Shown here in pieces: positions 19,569 through 27,343 of a stretch of DNA of 64,000 nt. How positions within the stretch are numbered: the first letter of the stretch is position 1; the number at the start of each line of letters is the position of its first letter. Source of the DNA: Streptomyces rhizoryzae (GTDB taxonomy: Bacteria; Actinomycetota; Actinomycetes; Streptomycetales; Streptomycetaceae). Made by a program: the position numbers and the translations under genes. The stretch covers positions 1 to 64,000 of the forward strand of contig NZ_JALMUV010000036.1 of NCBI RefSeq assembly GCF_023155275.1, written 5' to 3'. The notes beneath the pieces were generated by a model. That model saw only the letters and a program-made list of their open reading frames with translations. It made no database searches and had not been told where the DNA came from.

Positions 19569-20101
19569 ACGTTCCACCTCACAGGTTTTCACCCGGGCGC
19601 ATTTGCCCAGGTCACAGGCATGGACACACCTGTGTCGTTAGATGTACCACACAATGTTTAAAGGGGAAGCAAACCGGATTCCAGCACTTGACCATCAACT
19701 GCCCCATGCGGGCAGGCTAGTTAGGCGGGATTTCGACGCCGTTACGCGCGCGGGCGATTTCCCCAGCCCTTGCCGCGCCCGGCGTAACACACCGGAAATC
19801 ACCAGCTGTTACCGGTCGGCGACCGGAATCGAGCCCTTCGCTTTCCCCTTCCACGGCCCAGGGTTGTACGGATGCGTGGTGGCGAATTCCACACCCTCAA
19901 CCCCCTTCCGGAATACGGAAAAACGACCGAGAGTCTCGCAATCAATCGGAATTTTCGCCATAAACCAGACGGCATTCCGCTGCGCGAACGCGGGTGTCCG
20001 GTATCCGCTCTTGACGCTTTTCGAACTCCCTCGCAATCCTCATGCTCGCGTCAACAATGTCCCGCTCCGGGGCACCCCCCACAACAGCATCGGAGCCCTT
20101 C
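19569..20101. promoter_or_regulatory. 533-nt urease/aminopeptidase divergent region with GlnR-like half boxes
   Basis: This is the largest lower-GC gap in the window. Two sequences fit GTnAC-n6-GaAAc with one mismatch. GTAAC-n6-GAAAT reads on the minus strand at 19745-19730, facing ureA. The same pattern reads on the plus strand at 19784-19799, facing the aminopeptidase gene. GlnR is known to control urease genes in Streptomyces under nitrogen signals. The boxes here lack a perfect second half, so assignment is tentative. I see no gene in the gap. Confidence 0.45.
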
Positions 20102-21049
20102 GTGACCCGCTCTTCGCGTATCCGCCGCGCGGCCCTCGCCGCCGGCGCCTGCACCGCCGTCGCCGCCCTGCTGGGCGGGGCCGCGGCCGCCGGGGCCGCC
20201 ACGCCCAGCCCCCAGGCCGCCCCCGACATCCCGGTGGCCGCCGTCAAGGCCCACCTGGACAAGCTCCAGTCCATAGCCGACGCCAACGGCGGCAACCGCG
20301 CCCACGGGCAGCCCGGCTACCGGGCGTCGCTGGACTACCTCAAGGGCACGCTGGACGCCGCCGGCTTCACCACCAGCGTGCAGGAGTTCACCAGCGGCGG
20401 CGCCAAGGGCTACAACCTCATCGCCGACTGGCCCGGCGGCGCCGAGGACGCCACCGTCCTGACCGGTTCGCACCTGGACTCGGTCGACGCCGGCCCGGGC
20501 ATCAACGACAACGGCTCCGGCTCGGCGGGCATCCTGGAGGTCGCGCTCGCCGTCTCCCGGGAGCACCTCAAGCCCGCCAAGCACCTGCGGTTCGCCTGGT
20601 GGGGCGACGAGGAGGACGGCATGGTCGGCTCCCGGCACTACGTCGACGCCCTCGGCGCCGACAGCGCGAAGATCTCCGCGTACCTGAACTTCGACATGAT
20701 CGGCTCGCCGAACCCGGGCTACTTCGTCTACGACGACGACGCCAAGCTGGAGAAGGTCTTCAAGGACTGGTTCGCCGCGAAGAACATCGCCACCGAGCCG
20801 GAGACCGAGGGCGACGGCCGCTCCGACCACGCGCCCTTCAAGGACGCCGGCGTCCCGGTCGGCGGGCTCTTCTCCGGGGCGGACTACATCAAGACCGCCG
20901 CCCAGGCCAAGGCGTGGGGCGGCACCGCGGGCAAGGCGTTCGACGCCTGCTACCACCGCTCCTGCGACACCTCCCGCAACATCGACGACACCGCGCTGCA
21001 CAACCACACCGACGCCATCGCCAACGCCGTCTGGCAGCTCAGCTCCTGA
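20102..21049 (+). CDS. Secreted M28 zinc aminopeptidase
   Basis: A 315-aa exported exopeptidase related to the S. griseus aminopeptidase. The signal peptide has RR residues, a hydrophobic segment (9-33) and GAATPSPQA as cleavage region. Zinc ligands and catalytic residues are visible: His124 and Asp136 in GSHLDSVDAGPGINDNGSG, the acid pair Glu170/Glu171 in WWGDEEDG, Asp198 in NFDMIG and His285 in CYHRSCDT. GTG 20102 is chosen because GGAG precedes it and a signal peptide follows; an ATG at 20042 would bury the signal. It is preceded by the shared urease regulatory gap and would supply amino acids from peptides. Confidence 0.92.
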   Translation: MTRSSRIRRAALAAGACTAVAALLGGAAAAGAATPSPQAAPDIPVAAVKAHLDKLQSIADANGGNRAHGQPGYRASLDYLKGTLDAAGFTTSVQEFTSGGAKGYNLIADWPGGAEDATVLTGSHLDSVDAGPGINDNGSGSAGILEVALAVSREHLKPAKHLRFAWWGDEEDGMVGSRHYVDALGADSAKISAYLNFDMIGSPNPGYFVYDDDAKLEKVFKDWFAAKNIATEPETEGDGRSDHAPFKDAGVPVGGLFSGADYIKTAAQAKAWGGTAGKAFDACYHRSCDTSRNIDDTALHNHTDAIANAVWQLSS

Positions 21050-21058
21050 CGCCGCGCC

Positions 21059-21101
21059 GGACGGGGGCGGCCGCCGCACCGCGCGGCCGGCACCCCCGTC
21101 C
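21059..21101. terminator. Hairpin between aminopeptidase and antitoxin genes
   Basis: GGACGGGGG (21059-21067) pairs with CCCCCGTCC (21093-21101), with further CGGCCG pairing inside. It sits between two convergent genes and can serve both. Confidence 0.7.
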
Positions 21102-21118
21102 GCGCCGCACCCCGCAGG

Positions 21119-21433
21119 TCAGCTCTCCCGACCCGGTCGCCGGTCCCCGGCGGCCGGGTCGCGGTGTTCCGCGGCGATGCCGAAGCGCCGGCGTTCGCCC
21201 GGAGCGGACGCCAGGGGCCGCACCGAGGAGACCGTGCTGATCACCCCGTCCTGCTCGGCGGCCTCCTCCTGGCGCCCCAGCTCTTCGAGCCGTTGCAGGT
21301 CAGCGGCGGACACCAGCGCCACGAGGGGCTTTCCGTGGCGGGTGACCACCACCCGTTCGCCGCCGTAGACGACGCGGTTGATCAGATCCGCGAGCTCGGC
21401 CCGGGCTTGCGTCACCGGAATTTCGTAGGCCAT
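21119..21433 (-). CDS. Phd/YefM-family antitoxin-like protein without an adjacent toxin
   Basis: A 104-aa protein. Residues 1-50 (MAYEIPVTQARAELADLINR, VVVTRHGKPLVALVS) are the Phd/YefM DNA-binding fold. The remainder is an Ala/Glu/Arg-rich tail that would normally wrap a toxin. No RelE, YoeB or Doc gene lies next to it; instead it is divergent from a clpP gene. A perfect palindrome lies in the 59-nt gap between them. The protein may act as a stand-alone repressor of itself and of clpP. That role is inferred from position. Confidence 0.8.
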   Translation of the reverse strand: MAYEIPVTQARAELADLINRVVYGGERVVVTRHGKPLVALVSAADLQRLEELGRQEEAAEQDGVISTVSSVRPLASAPGERRRFGIAAEHRDPAAGDRRPGRES

Positions 21434-21450
21434 GCTCCCATTCTAACGGG

Positions 21451-21467
21451 ATGTACATCCTGTACAT
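21451..21467. promoter_or_regulatory. Palindromic operator between YefM-like gene and clpP
   Basis: ATGTACA-TCC-TGTACAT is a perfect 7-3-7 inverted repeat in an AT-rich pocket between the two divergent genes. It ends 26 nt before the clpP start and lies 18 nt from the antitoxin start. Phd/YefM proteins are known to bind short palindromes containing TGTACA, which fits well. Confidence 0.7.
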
Positions 21468-21492
21468 TTTTTACAGAGGAAGGGAGCAGCCC

Positions 21493-22128
21493 ATGCTGCC
21501 GCCGACGGCGCGCCACGTCCTGCCGGAGTTCACCGAGCGCACCGGCTACGGGGTCCGGACCACGGACCCGTACTCCAAGCTGCTGAGCGAGCGGATCGTG
21601 TTCCTGGGGACACCGATCGACGACGCCTCCGCCAACGACGTGATGGCGCAGCTCCTCCACCTCGAACACGCCGCGCCGGACCGGGACATCTCGCTCTACC
21701 TCAACTCCCCCGGCGGCTCGGTCACCGCGATGAGCGCGATCTACGACACGATGCGCTACATCTCCTGCGACGTGGAGACGGTCTGCCTGGGCCAGGCGGC
21801 GTCGGCGGCCGCGGTCCTGCTGGCCGCGGGCACCCCGGGGAAGCGGCTGGCGCTGCCGCACGCGCGGGTGATGATCCATCAGCCCGCGCTGCCCGAACCG
21901 GTCCGCGGCCAGGTCGAGGACCTGCGCATCCAGGCGGAGGAGATGCTGCGCACCCGCGACACCCTGGTGGACCTGCTGGCCCGGCACACCGGGCAGCCCC
22001 GGGAGCGGATCGCCGAGGACACCGTCCGCGACACCTTCTTCGACGCGCCGGGCGCCCGGGCGTACGGCCTGATCGACGGACTCACCCGCGGCCGCAAGCG
22101 GACCGCCGCCGCGGTCACCGGGCGGTGA
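21493..22128 (+). CDS. clpP: ClpP-family serine protease paralogue
   Basis: A 211-aa self-compartmentalising protease subunit that would form rings with a Clp ATPase. The triad is present: Ser104 in GQAASAAAV, His129 in VMIHQPA, and Asp180 in VRDTFF. NSPGGSVT (71-78) forms the strand near the active site. ATG 21493 is preceded by GGAAGGGAG; an ATG at 21451 lies inside the operator and is unlikely. No clpX or clpC is adjacent. It lies outside the usual clpP1P2 pair, so it is one of the accessory ClpP copies typical of Streptomyces, possibly under control of the YefM-like protein. Confidence 0.92.
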   Translation: MLPPTARHVLPEFTERTGYGVRTTDPYSKLLSERIVFLGTPIDDASANDVMAQLLHLEHAAPDRDISLYLNSPGGSVTAMSAIYDTMRYISCDVETVCLGQAASAAAVLLAAGTPGKRLALPHARVMIHQPALPEPVRGQVEDLRIQAEEMLRTRDTLVDLLARHTGQPRERIAEDTVRDTFFDAPGARAYGLIDGLTRGRKRTAAAVTGR

Positions 22129-22442
22129 GGGGCATGTGGCCGCCGCAGCTCCCGCCGCTGCCCGCCCTGACCCGCGCCGAGGGGCAGCTGATCGACGCCT
22201 ATCTGGCGGCCCTGGACCAGCTCGGCCGGATCAACCCGGCCCGCGGCACCAGCACCTACGGCTCGCTGCGCGCCGCCCAGGCCCTGGTCGGCGCCGCCGC
22301 CGAGCTGCGGGACGCGCTCGCCCTGATGCACCGGCGCGGGGAGAGCGAACTGCACCCCGCGACGCTGGGCCGGGCGCTGCGCGTGCTGGACGGCGAACGC
22401 CGGGCCCAGCGGGTGGCGGTGCCGCCGCAGGAGGGCGCCTGA
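22125..22442 (+). CDS. Small helical protein translationally coupled to ClpP, unknown function
   Basis: A 105-aa soluble protein predicted as mostly helical, with a Pro-rich start (WPPQLPPLPALTRAEGQL) and many Ala, Leu and Arg. The GTG at 22125 overlaps the clpP stop as GTGA, so expression is coupled; ATG 22134 is the alternative. A strong terminator follows, so clpP and this gene form a two-gene transcript. I recognise no domain. Coupling suggests an adaptor or partner of this ClpP, which is inference. Confidence 0.7.
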   Translation: MRGMWPPQLPPLPALTRAEGQLIDAYLAALDQLGRINPARGTSTYGSLRAAQALVGAAAELRDALALMHRRGESELHPATLGRALRVLDGERRAQRVAVPPQEGA

Positions 22443-22477
22443 CGGACGGACCGGGTGCGCACGGGCGCCGTACGGGG

Positions 22478-22520
22478 GCCCGGACCGGGGCGCGCCACGC
22501 GGGCGCGCCCCGGTCCGGGC
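22478..22520 (+). terminator. Terminator of the clpP operon
   Basis: A perfect 19-bp inverted repeat (22478-22496 and 22502-22520) with a 5-nt loop lies 36 nt after the stop codon. Confidence 0.85.
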
Positions 22521-22857
22521 CGGGACACGTGACGCTCCGGGGTGCCCGGACGGCGTAGCGCAGGCGGCTGCGGTAAGGGGGCGAGGAATTGCGCGGGTCA
22601 CCGGAGATTCCGGTGGCCCCGCGGTTTCGGCGCTGGTCCCGGCCGCGCCGCCGCGCCGGTCAACGGGTCGATCGGGACGAAACCGCTCATTCGGCGCAAA
22701 GGTGACCAATGTCACAGACGGCATTTTCAGCTCGGAAATCGGGTGGGTGGTGCGTGACGATCCCTGGGACGACAAGCCCCCGCCACAGCGACGGGGCGGT
22801 CCGGACGGGCAGCTGAACCCGCCGTCGTCCGGATCACCGGCTGACGAAGGGTTGCGC
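22521..22857 (+). promoter_or_regulatory. 337-nt leader region upstream of the NlpC/P60 gene
   Basis: No gene is supported here. A 10-bp hairpin with one G-U pair lies at 22595-22604/22610-22619. Below it, lower-GC sequence around 22700-22745 is a likely promoter zone. Streptomycete NlpC/P60 hydrolase genes often carry a c-di-AMP (ydaO) riboswitch. I could not match its conserved core here, so I leave it as a candidate structured leader. Confidence 0.35.
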
Positions 22858-23331
22858 ATGACCATGCGCGTGCAGATGCCGCATCTGCTGGCGCGTGCCG
22901 GCACCGTCTCCGCCCTCACCCTGGTCACCCTGGGAGGGCCCGTACCGGCCCACGGGGCCGCTCCCGAGGTCGAATTGGCCTCGGTCTCCGTCAAGGCCCT
23001 GCGGATCGCCGCCTCCAAGCAGGGCGCCCCCTACCGGTACGGGGCGCAGGGACCCAACAGCTTCGACTGCTCGGGCCTGACGCTGTACTCCTTCCGGCGC
23101 GCCGGACGGGCCCTGCCGCGCACCGCGGCGCAGCAGTACCGGCACACCGAGCACGTCTCGCGGTCCGCCCGCAGGGGCGGCGACCTGGTCTTCTTCCACT
23201 CCGGCCGGGGCGTGTACCACGTCGGGATCTACGCCGGCGACGACCGGATCTGGCACGCGCCCAAGGCCGGCGCGGTGGTCCGCCTGGAGCGGATCTGGAG
23301 CCGCGCGGTCTGGTACGGGCGGGTGCGCTGA
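22858..23331 (+). CDS. Secreted NlpC/P60 peptidoglycan hydrolase
   Basis: A 157-aa exported cysteine peptidase that cleaves stem-peptide bonds in peptidoglycan. A signal peptide spans residues 1-34 (hydrophobic TVSALTLVTLGGPVP then AHGAAP). The NlpC/P60 domain has Cys71 in FDCSGLT, His121 in YHVGIYAG and His133 as the third polar residue. It has no SH3 or coiled-coil part, so it is a minimal form. ATG 22858 has GAAGG upstream and is followed at once by the signal sequence. Confidence 0.9.
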   Translation: MTMRVQMPHLLARAGTVSALTLVTLGGPVPAHGAAPEVELASVSVKALRIAASKQGAPYRYGAQGPNSFDCSGLTLYSFRRAGRALPRTAAQQYRHTEHVSRSARRGGDLVFFHSGRGVYHVGIYAGDDRIWHAPKAGAVVRLERIWSRAVWYGRVR

Positions 23332-23386
23332 CCGGCGGCGCCGCGCACCATGCCCACGTGTCAGTGCCGTTCGGTAACTTGGCGGT

Positions 23387-24025
23387 ATGGCCGGGGAACT
23401 GAGCAAGCTGCTGGCGGCCGCGGCGCGGGGCAGCTTCCCACCCGCCGACGGCGCGGTGACGGTGCTGCCCGCGCCGACACCACGCGATGCCGGGGTGCTG
23501 TCCTTCACCGCGCACGCCGTGGTGTTCGCCGATGTGCCGCCCGCGTGGGTGCGCGAGCGGATACCGCCCGGCGATCTGGCGGCGCCGCTCAACCCGCCGT
23601 TCCTCGGCGCGCTCAGCGCCCGTACCGGCCGGGAGATCGGCTGCGTCGACCTGCTGGCGGTCGCCGGGGCGCTCCCCGGTCCGCCCCCGCTCGCCCTGAC
23701 CGGGACAACCGCCGCCGGGCACCCGCGCAGCACCCGGGCCCTGCGCCACCGCGACGCGGTGCGCGCCTGGACCACCGGCGACGGCGGCACGGTGGCGGTC
23801 GGCCGCGGGGTGGCCGGCCGCTGGGAGCTGGCCCTGGAGGTGGACGAGCCCGCCCGGGGCCGCGGTCTGGGCCGGGCCCTGGCCCGGGCCGCGCGGCATC
23901 TGATACCGGCCGGAGAAGTGCTCTGGGCCCAGGTCGCGCCGGGCAACGCGCGCAGCGTCCGGGCACTGCTGGCGGCCGGCTTCCGCCCGGTGGGCGCGGA
24001 GGCCCTGCTGACCCCGCCCGGTTAG
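23387..24025 (+). CDS. GNAT-family acetyltransferase
   Basis: A 212-aa protein. The C-terminal half has the acetyl-CoA loop RGRGLGRALARAARHL and the later VAPGNARSVRALLAAGFRPVG, both standard GNAT motifs. The N-terminal half has no clear match. TAACTT lies 7 nt before the ATG, so the mRNA may be leaderless. Substrate unknown. Confidence 0.8.
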   Translation: MAGELSKLLAAAARGSFPPADGAVTVLPAPTPRDAGVLSFTAHAVVFADVPPAWVRERIPPGDLAAPLNPPFLGALSARTGREIGCVDLLAVAGALPGPPPLALTGTTAAGHPRSTRALRHRDAVRAWTTGDGGTVAVGRGVAGRWELALEVDEPARGRGLGRALARAARHLIPAGEVLWAQVAPGNARSVRALLAAGFRPVGAEALLTPPG

Positions 24026-24071
24026 GGCCGTGCCGGGGAGCGGCGCGCCGGTGGCCGGGCGGTGCCGGGTG

Positions 24072-24500
24072 TCACGGCGCGGCCGGCGGCCAGCGCAGGG
24101 TCACCCAGACCGTCTTGCCGCCGGCGGCGGTGGGCTCGACCGAGAGCCGGCCGCCGTGTTCCGCGGCCAGCGCGCGGAGGATGACCAGGCCCCGGCCGTT
24201 GTCCTGCTGGACCGCGGCGGGCAGCCGGCGCGGCGGGCGGGGATGGCTGTCGGTCACGCCCAGGCGCAGCCGTTCGGCCCGGTCGAGGCGGAGTTCGACG
24301 GTGAAGGCCGGGGAGCGGCCGCGGGTGTGCTGGACGGCGTTGGAGGCCAGTTCGGAGACCATCAGCAGCAGATCGCCGGCCGCCGCCGACCCCGGTGGCA
24401 GGCCCCAGCCGGTGAGGACGTCGCGGACGTGCCCCCGGGCGGCGGCGACCGAGGCGGGGAGGCTCGGCAGGGTGCGGGTGGATTCCTGGTGGTCTGCCAT
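24072..24500 (-). CDS. HATPase_c_2 ATP-binding regulator (anti-sigma-factor-like)
   Basis: A 142-aa single-domain protein of the SpoIIAB/RsbW-like GHKL group. SELASNAVQHT is the N-box, VTDSHPRPPRR the G1 region (usually DxGxG, here degenerate), and DNGRGLVILRALA the G2 box. Streptomyces carries dozens of these, many of unknown target. No sigma or anti-anti-sigma gene is adjacent. The 237-nt upstream gap shows nothing specific. Confidence 0.85.
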   Translation of the reverse strand: MADHQESTRTLPSLPASVAAARGHVRDVLTGWGLPPGSAAAGDLLLMVSELASNAVQHTRGRSPAFTVELRLDRAERLRLGVTDSHPRPPRRLPAAVQQDNGRGLVILRALAAEHGGRLSVEPTAAGGKTVWVTLRWPPAAP

Positions 24501-24737
24501 GACGACGCCGTCCCTTTCCCCACCGGGCGCGGCGCCGGGCGGCCGGGCGGCCGGCCGGGACGCCGGCCGCCTCGGTTGTGTGCTGTGCGCCAGACTGCCA
24601 CCCGTGCTGCCGGTGCGGCGGGCGGGCGCCCCACCCCTACGGACTTCTTGCGCGGTGCGCTCGTCCGATCCGGTGAAGTGGGCCGCGTAAGGCGGCGATC
24701 GGGGGAGGAAGGGGCGGTGCGGGCGGGGCCGGCGGGG

Positions 24738-25964
24738 TCAGGCCGCCGGCGCGGTGGCCACCACGGTGCGGACCGCCGCGGCGATCTGAGCGTCCGTCAG
24801 GTCCGCGCGGGCGGTCAGCCGCAGCCGGGAGATCCCGTCCGGCACGGACGGCGGCCGGAAGCAGCCGACCGCCAGGCCGGCCGCCCGGCAGTCCGCGGCC
24901 CAGCGCACCGCCGCCTCCGGCGAGGGCGCGCGCACGGAGACCACCGCCGCGTCCGGGCGGGCCGCGGTCAGGCCCGCGGCGGTGAGCCGGGCGTGCAGGT
25001 CCCGCGCCACCCGCCGGACGCGGGCCGCGCGGGAGGGCTCCCGGCCCAGCAGCCGCAGCGCGGCGAGCGCGCCGCCGGCCGCCGCCGGCGCCAGCCCGGT
25101 GTCGAAGATGAACGACCGCGCGGTGTTGACCAGGTGCTCGATGACCCGGGCCGGGCCGAGCACCGCCCCGCCCTGTGCGCCGAGGGACTTGGAGAGCGTC
25201 ACGGTCGCCACCACGTCGGCGTCCCCGGCCAGTCCGGCGGCCCGGACCGCGCCGCGGCCGCCGTCGCCCAGGACGCCCAGGCCGTGCGCGTCGTCGACCA
25301 GCAGCGCCGCGTCCCGGCTGCGGCAGGCGTCGGCGAGGGCGGCCAGCGGCGCGGCGTCGCCGTCGACGGAGAAGACCGCGTCGGTGACGGCCAGTGCCCG
25401 GCCGCGGTGGCCGGCCAGCGCGGTGCGCACGGCCGCCGGATCGGCGTGCGGGACGACCTCGGTACGGGCCCGGGAGAGCCGGCAGCCGTCGATGAGCGAG
25501 GCGTGGTTGCCGGCGTCGGAGACGACCAGGGTGCCGGGGGCGGTGAGCGCGGTGACGGCGGCGAGGTTGGCGGTGTAGCCGGACGAGAGCACCAGCGCCG
25601 CCTCGAAGCCGCAGAACGCGGCCAGGTCGGCCTCCAGCCGGGCGTGGAGTTCGGTGCTGCCGGTGACCAGCCGGGAGCCGGTGGCGCCGGCGCCCCAGCG
25701 GTGCGCGGCCGCCGCCGCGCCGCGGGTGACCTCGGGGTGCCGGGCCAGGCCCAGGTAGTCGTTGCCGGCCAGGTCCAGCAGCGGGGAGTCGGCGGGGCGG
25801 GGCCGCAGGGTGCGGACCAAGCCGGCCCGCCGGCGTTCGGCACGGGCGGTGTCCAGCCAGTCGAACGCCGCGCCGGAGGCCGGCCGGAGGGCCGCGACGG
25901 CCCGCCCGGCGGGGGGTGCGGGCGGGGTGTCGCGCGGCAGCGGCGGGGCGGAGTCCTGCGGCAT
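24738..25964 (-). CDS. bioF: 8-amino-7-oxononanoate synthase (biotin synthesis)
   Basis: This 408-aa PLP enzyme condenses pimeloyl-ACP/CoA with L-alanine to give 7-keto-8-aminopelargonate, the first step of biotin ring assembly. Lys259 in VTLSKSLGAQGG forms the aldimine; DDAHGLGVLG and NHASLIDG are further family motifs. The first 30 residues are a Pro-rich extension. Start ATG 25964 has GAAGGA upstream. It is divergent from bioBAD across 227 nt, so all four genes probably answer to the same biotin signal. Confidence 0.93.
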   Translation of the reverse strand: MPQDSAPPLPRDTPPAPPAGRAVAALRPASGAAFDWLDTARAERRRAGLVRTLRPRPADSPLLDLAGNDYLGLARHPEVTRGAAAAAHRWGAGATGSRLVTGSTELHARLEADLAAFCGFEAALVLSSGYTANLAAVTALTAPGTLVVSDAGNHASLIDGCRLSRARTEVVPHADPAAVRTALAGHRGRALAVTDAVFSVDGDAAPLAALADACRSRDAALLVDDAHGLGVLGDGGRGAVRAAGLAGDADVVATVTLSKSLGAQGGAVLGPARVIEHLVNTARSFIFDTGLAPAAAGGALAALRLLGREPSRAARVRRVARDLHARLTAAGLTAARPDAAVVSVRAPSPEAAVRWAADCRAAGLAVGCFRPPSVPDGISRLRLTARADLTDAQIAAAVRTVVATAPAA

Positions 25965-26092
25965 CGGCGTCCTTCGTCGTCTCGGCACCGGGAACGGTCC
26001 CGTACCGCGCGGGGTACGGTTCCCGTCAGCGGTTCCGGGCAACGGGCCCGTGGGGGCTCGATTGTGGGCTGTCGATAGACGTTAGCGGTCGT

Positions 26093-26125
26093 TCCACCGG
26101 TGGACGGTGTGGTGATACACACACC
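26093..26125. promoter_or_regulatory. Candidate operators in the bioF/bioB divergent region
   Basis: TCCACCGGTGGA (26093-26104) is a perfect palindrome. It is followed by GGTGTG-n8-CACACC (26106-26125). A third repeat, GTACGCC-GT-GGCGTAC, spans 26161-26176 just before bioB. A biotin repressor (BirA or BioQ type) would be expected here. None of the three matches a site I know. Confidence 0.4.
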
Positions 26126-26191
26126 CCGATCGCCGGGCGTTGTGGGAATCCTCCTTGGCCGTACGCCGTGGCGTACGCCAGGATCATCGCC

Positions 26192-27343
26192 ATGGACCTG
26201 CTGAACACACTGGTGGACAAGGGACTGCGGCGCGAGGTGCCGACCCGCGAGGAGGCGCTCGCCGTCCTGGCGACGTCCGACGACGAACTGCTCGATGTGG
26301 TGGCCGCGGCCGGGAAGGTGCGCCGCGCGTGGTTCGGGCGGCGGGTCAAGCTCAACTACCTCGTCAACCTCAAGTCGGGCCTGTGCCCGGAGGACTGCTC
26401 GTACTGCTCGCAGCGGCTGGGCTCGAAGGCGGAGATCCTCAAGTACACCTGGCTGAAGCCCGATGACGCCTCCAAGGCGGCCGCGGCCGGGGTGGCCGGC
26501 GGCGCCAAGCGGGTCTGCCTGGTCGCCAGCGGCCGGGGCCCGACGGACAAGGACGTGGACCGGGTCTCGGAGACCATCTCCGCCATCAAGGAGCAGAACG
26601 AGGGCGTCGAGGTGTGCGCCTGCCTGGGGCTGCTGAGCGAGGGCCAGGCGGAGCGGCTGCGCGCGGCGGGCGCCGACGCCTACAACCACAACCTCAACAC
26701 CTCGGAAGCCACGTACGGCGACATCTGCACCACGCACGACTTCGCGGACCGGGTCGACACCGTCCAACAGGCCCAGGCGGCCGGGATGTCCGCCTGCTCG
26801 GGGCTGATCGCCGGGATGGGCGAGACCGACGCCGACCTGGTCGACGTGGTCTTCGCCCTGCGCGAGCTGGACCCGGACTCGGTGCCGGTCAACTTCCTGA
26901 TCCCGTTCGAGGGCACCCCGCTGGCCGAGGAGTGGAACCTCACCCCGCAGCGGTGCCTGCGCATCCTGGCCATGGTGCGGTTCGTCTGCCCGGACATCGA
27001 GGTCCGGCTGGCGGGCGGCCGCGAGGTGCACCTGCGCAGCCTCCAGCCGCTCGCCCTGCACCTGGTCAACTCCATCTTCCTGGGCGACTACCTGACCAGT
27101 GAGGGCCAGGCCGGCAAGGACGACCTGGCGATGATCGCGGACGCCGGGTTCGAGGTGGAGGAGGCCGGGACGGCCACCCTCCCGGCCCACCGCCGGGACG
27201 CCGCCGGCCCGGCGGAGGCCTGCGGCGCGGAGCCGGCGGACGGGGCGCCGGCCGCCGTGCCCGCCCCCGCCGAGGAGGCCCGGCGCAACCTCGTCGCAGT
27301 GCGCCGCCGCGGCGCCGGGACCGACCTGCCGCCCAATGCCTGA
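26192..27343 (+). CDS. bioB: Biotin synthase
   Basis: This 383-aa radical SAM enzyme inserts sulfur into dethiobiotin. Cys65, Cys69 and Cys72 in CPEDCSYCSQ bind the 4Fe-4S cluster. NHNLNT and GLIAGMGET are conserved. The C-terminal 60 residues beyond about 325 are an Ala/Pro-rich tail not needed in the E. coli enzyme. Start 26192 has AGGA upstream. The stop overlaps the bioA start by 8 nt. Confidence 0.96.
   Translation: MDLLNTLVDKGLRREVPTREEALAVLATSDDELLDVVAAAGKVRRAWFGRRVKLNYLVNLKSGLCPEDCSYCSQRLGSKAEILKYTWLKPDDASKAAAAGVAGGAKRVCLVASGRGPTDKDVDRVSETISAIKEQNEGVEVCACLGLLSEGQAERLRAAGADAYNHNLNTSEATYGDICTTHDFADRVDTVQQAQAAGMSACSGLIAGMGETDADLVDVVFALRELDPDSVPVNFLIPFEGTPLAEEWNLTPQRCLRILAMVRFVCPDIEVRLAGGREVHLRSLQPLALHLVNSIFLGDYLTSEGQAGKDDLAMIADAGFEVEEAGTATLPAHRRDAAGPAEACGAEPADGAPAAVPAPAEEARRNLVAVRRRGAGTDLPPNA

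Noticed and set aside
21451..22128. Longer ClpP starting at ATG 21451
   Set aside because: That ATG lies in the palindrome, has no ribosome binding site, and the extension MYILYIFYRGREQP is unlike ClpP. ATG 21493 has a good site.
22521..22857. c-di-AMP (ydaO) riboswitch upstream of the NlpC/P60 gene
   Set aside because: I looked for the conserved core and pseudoknot segments and could not match them, so it is listed only as an unassigned leader.
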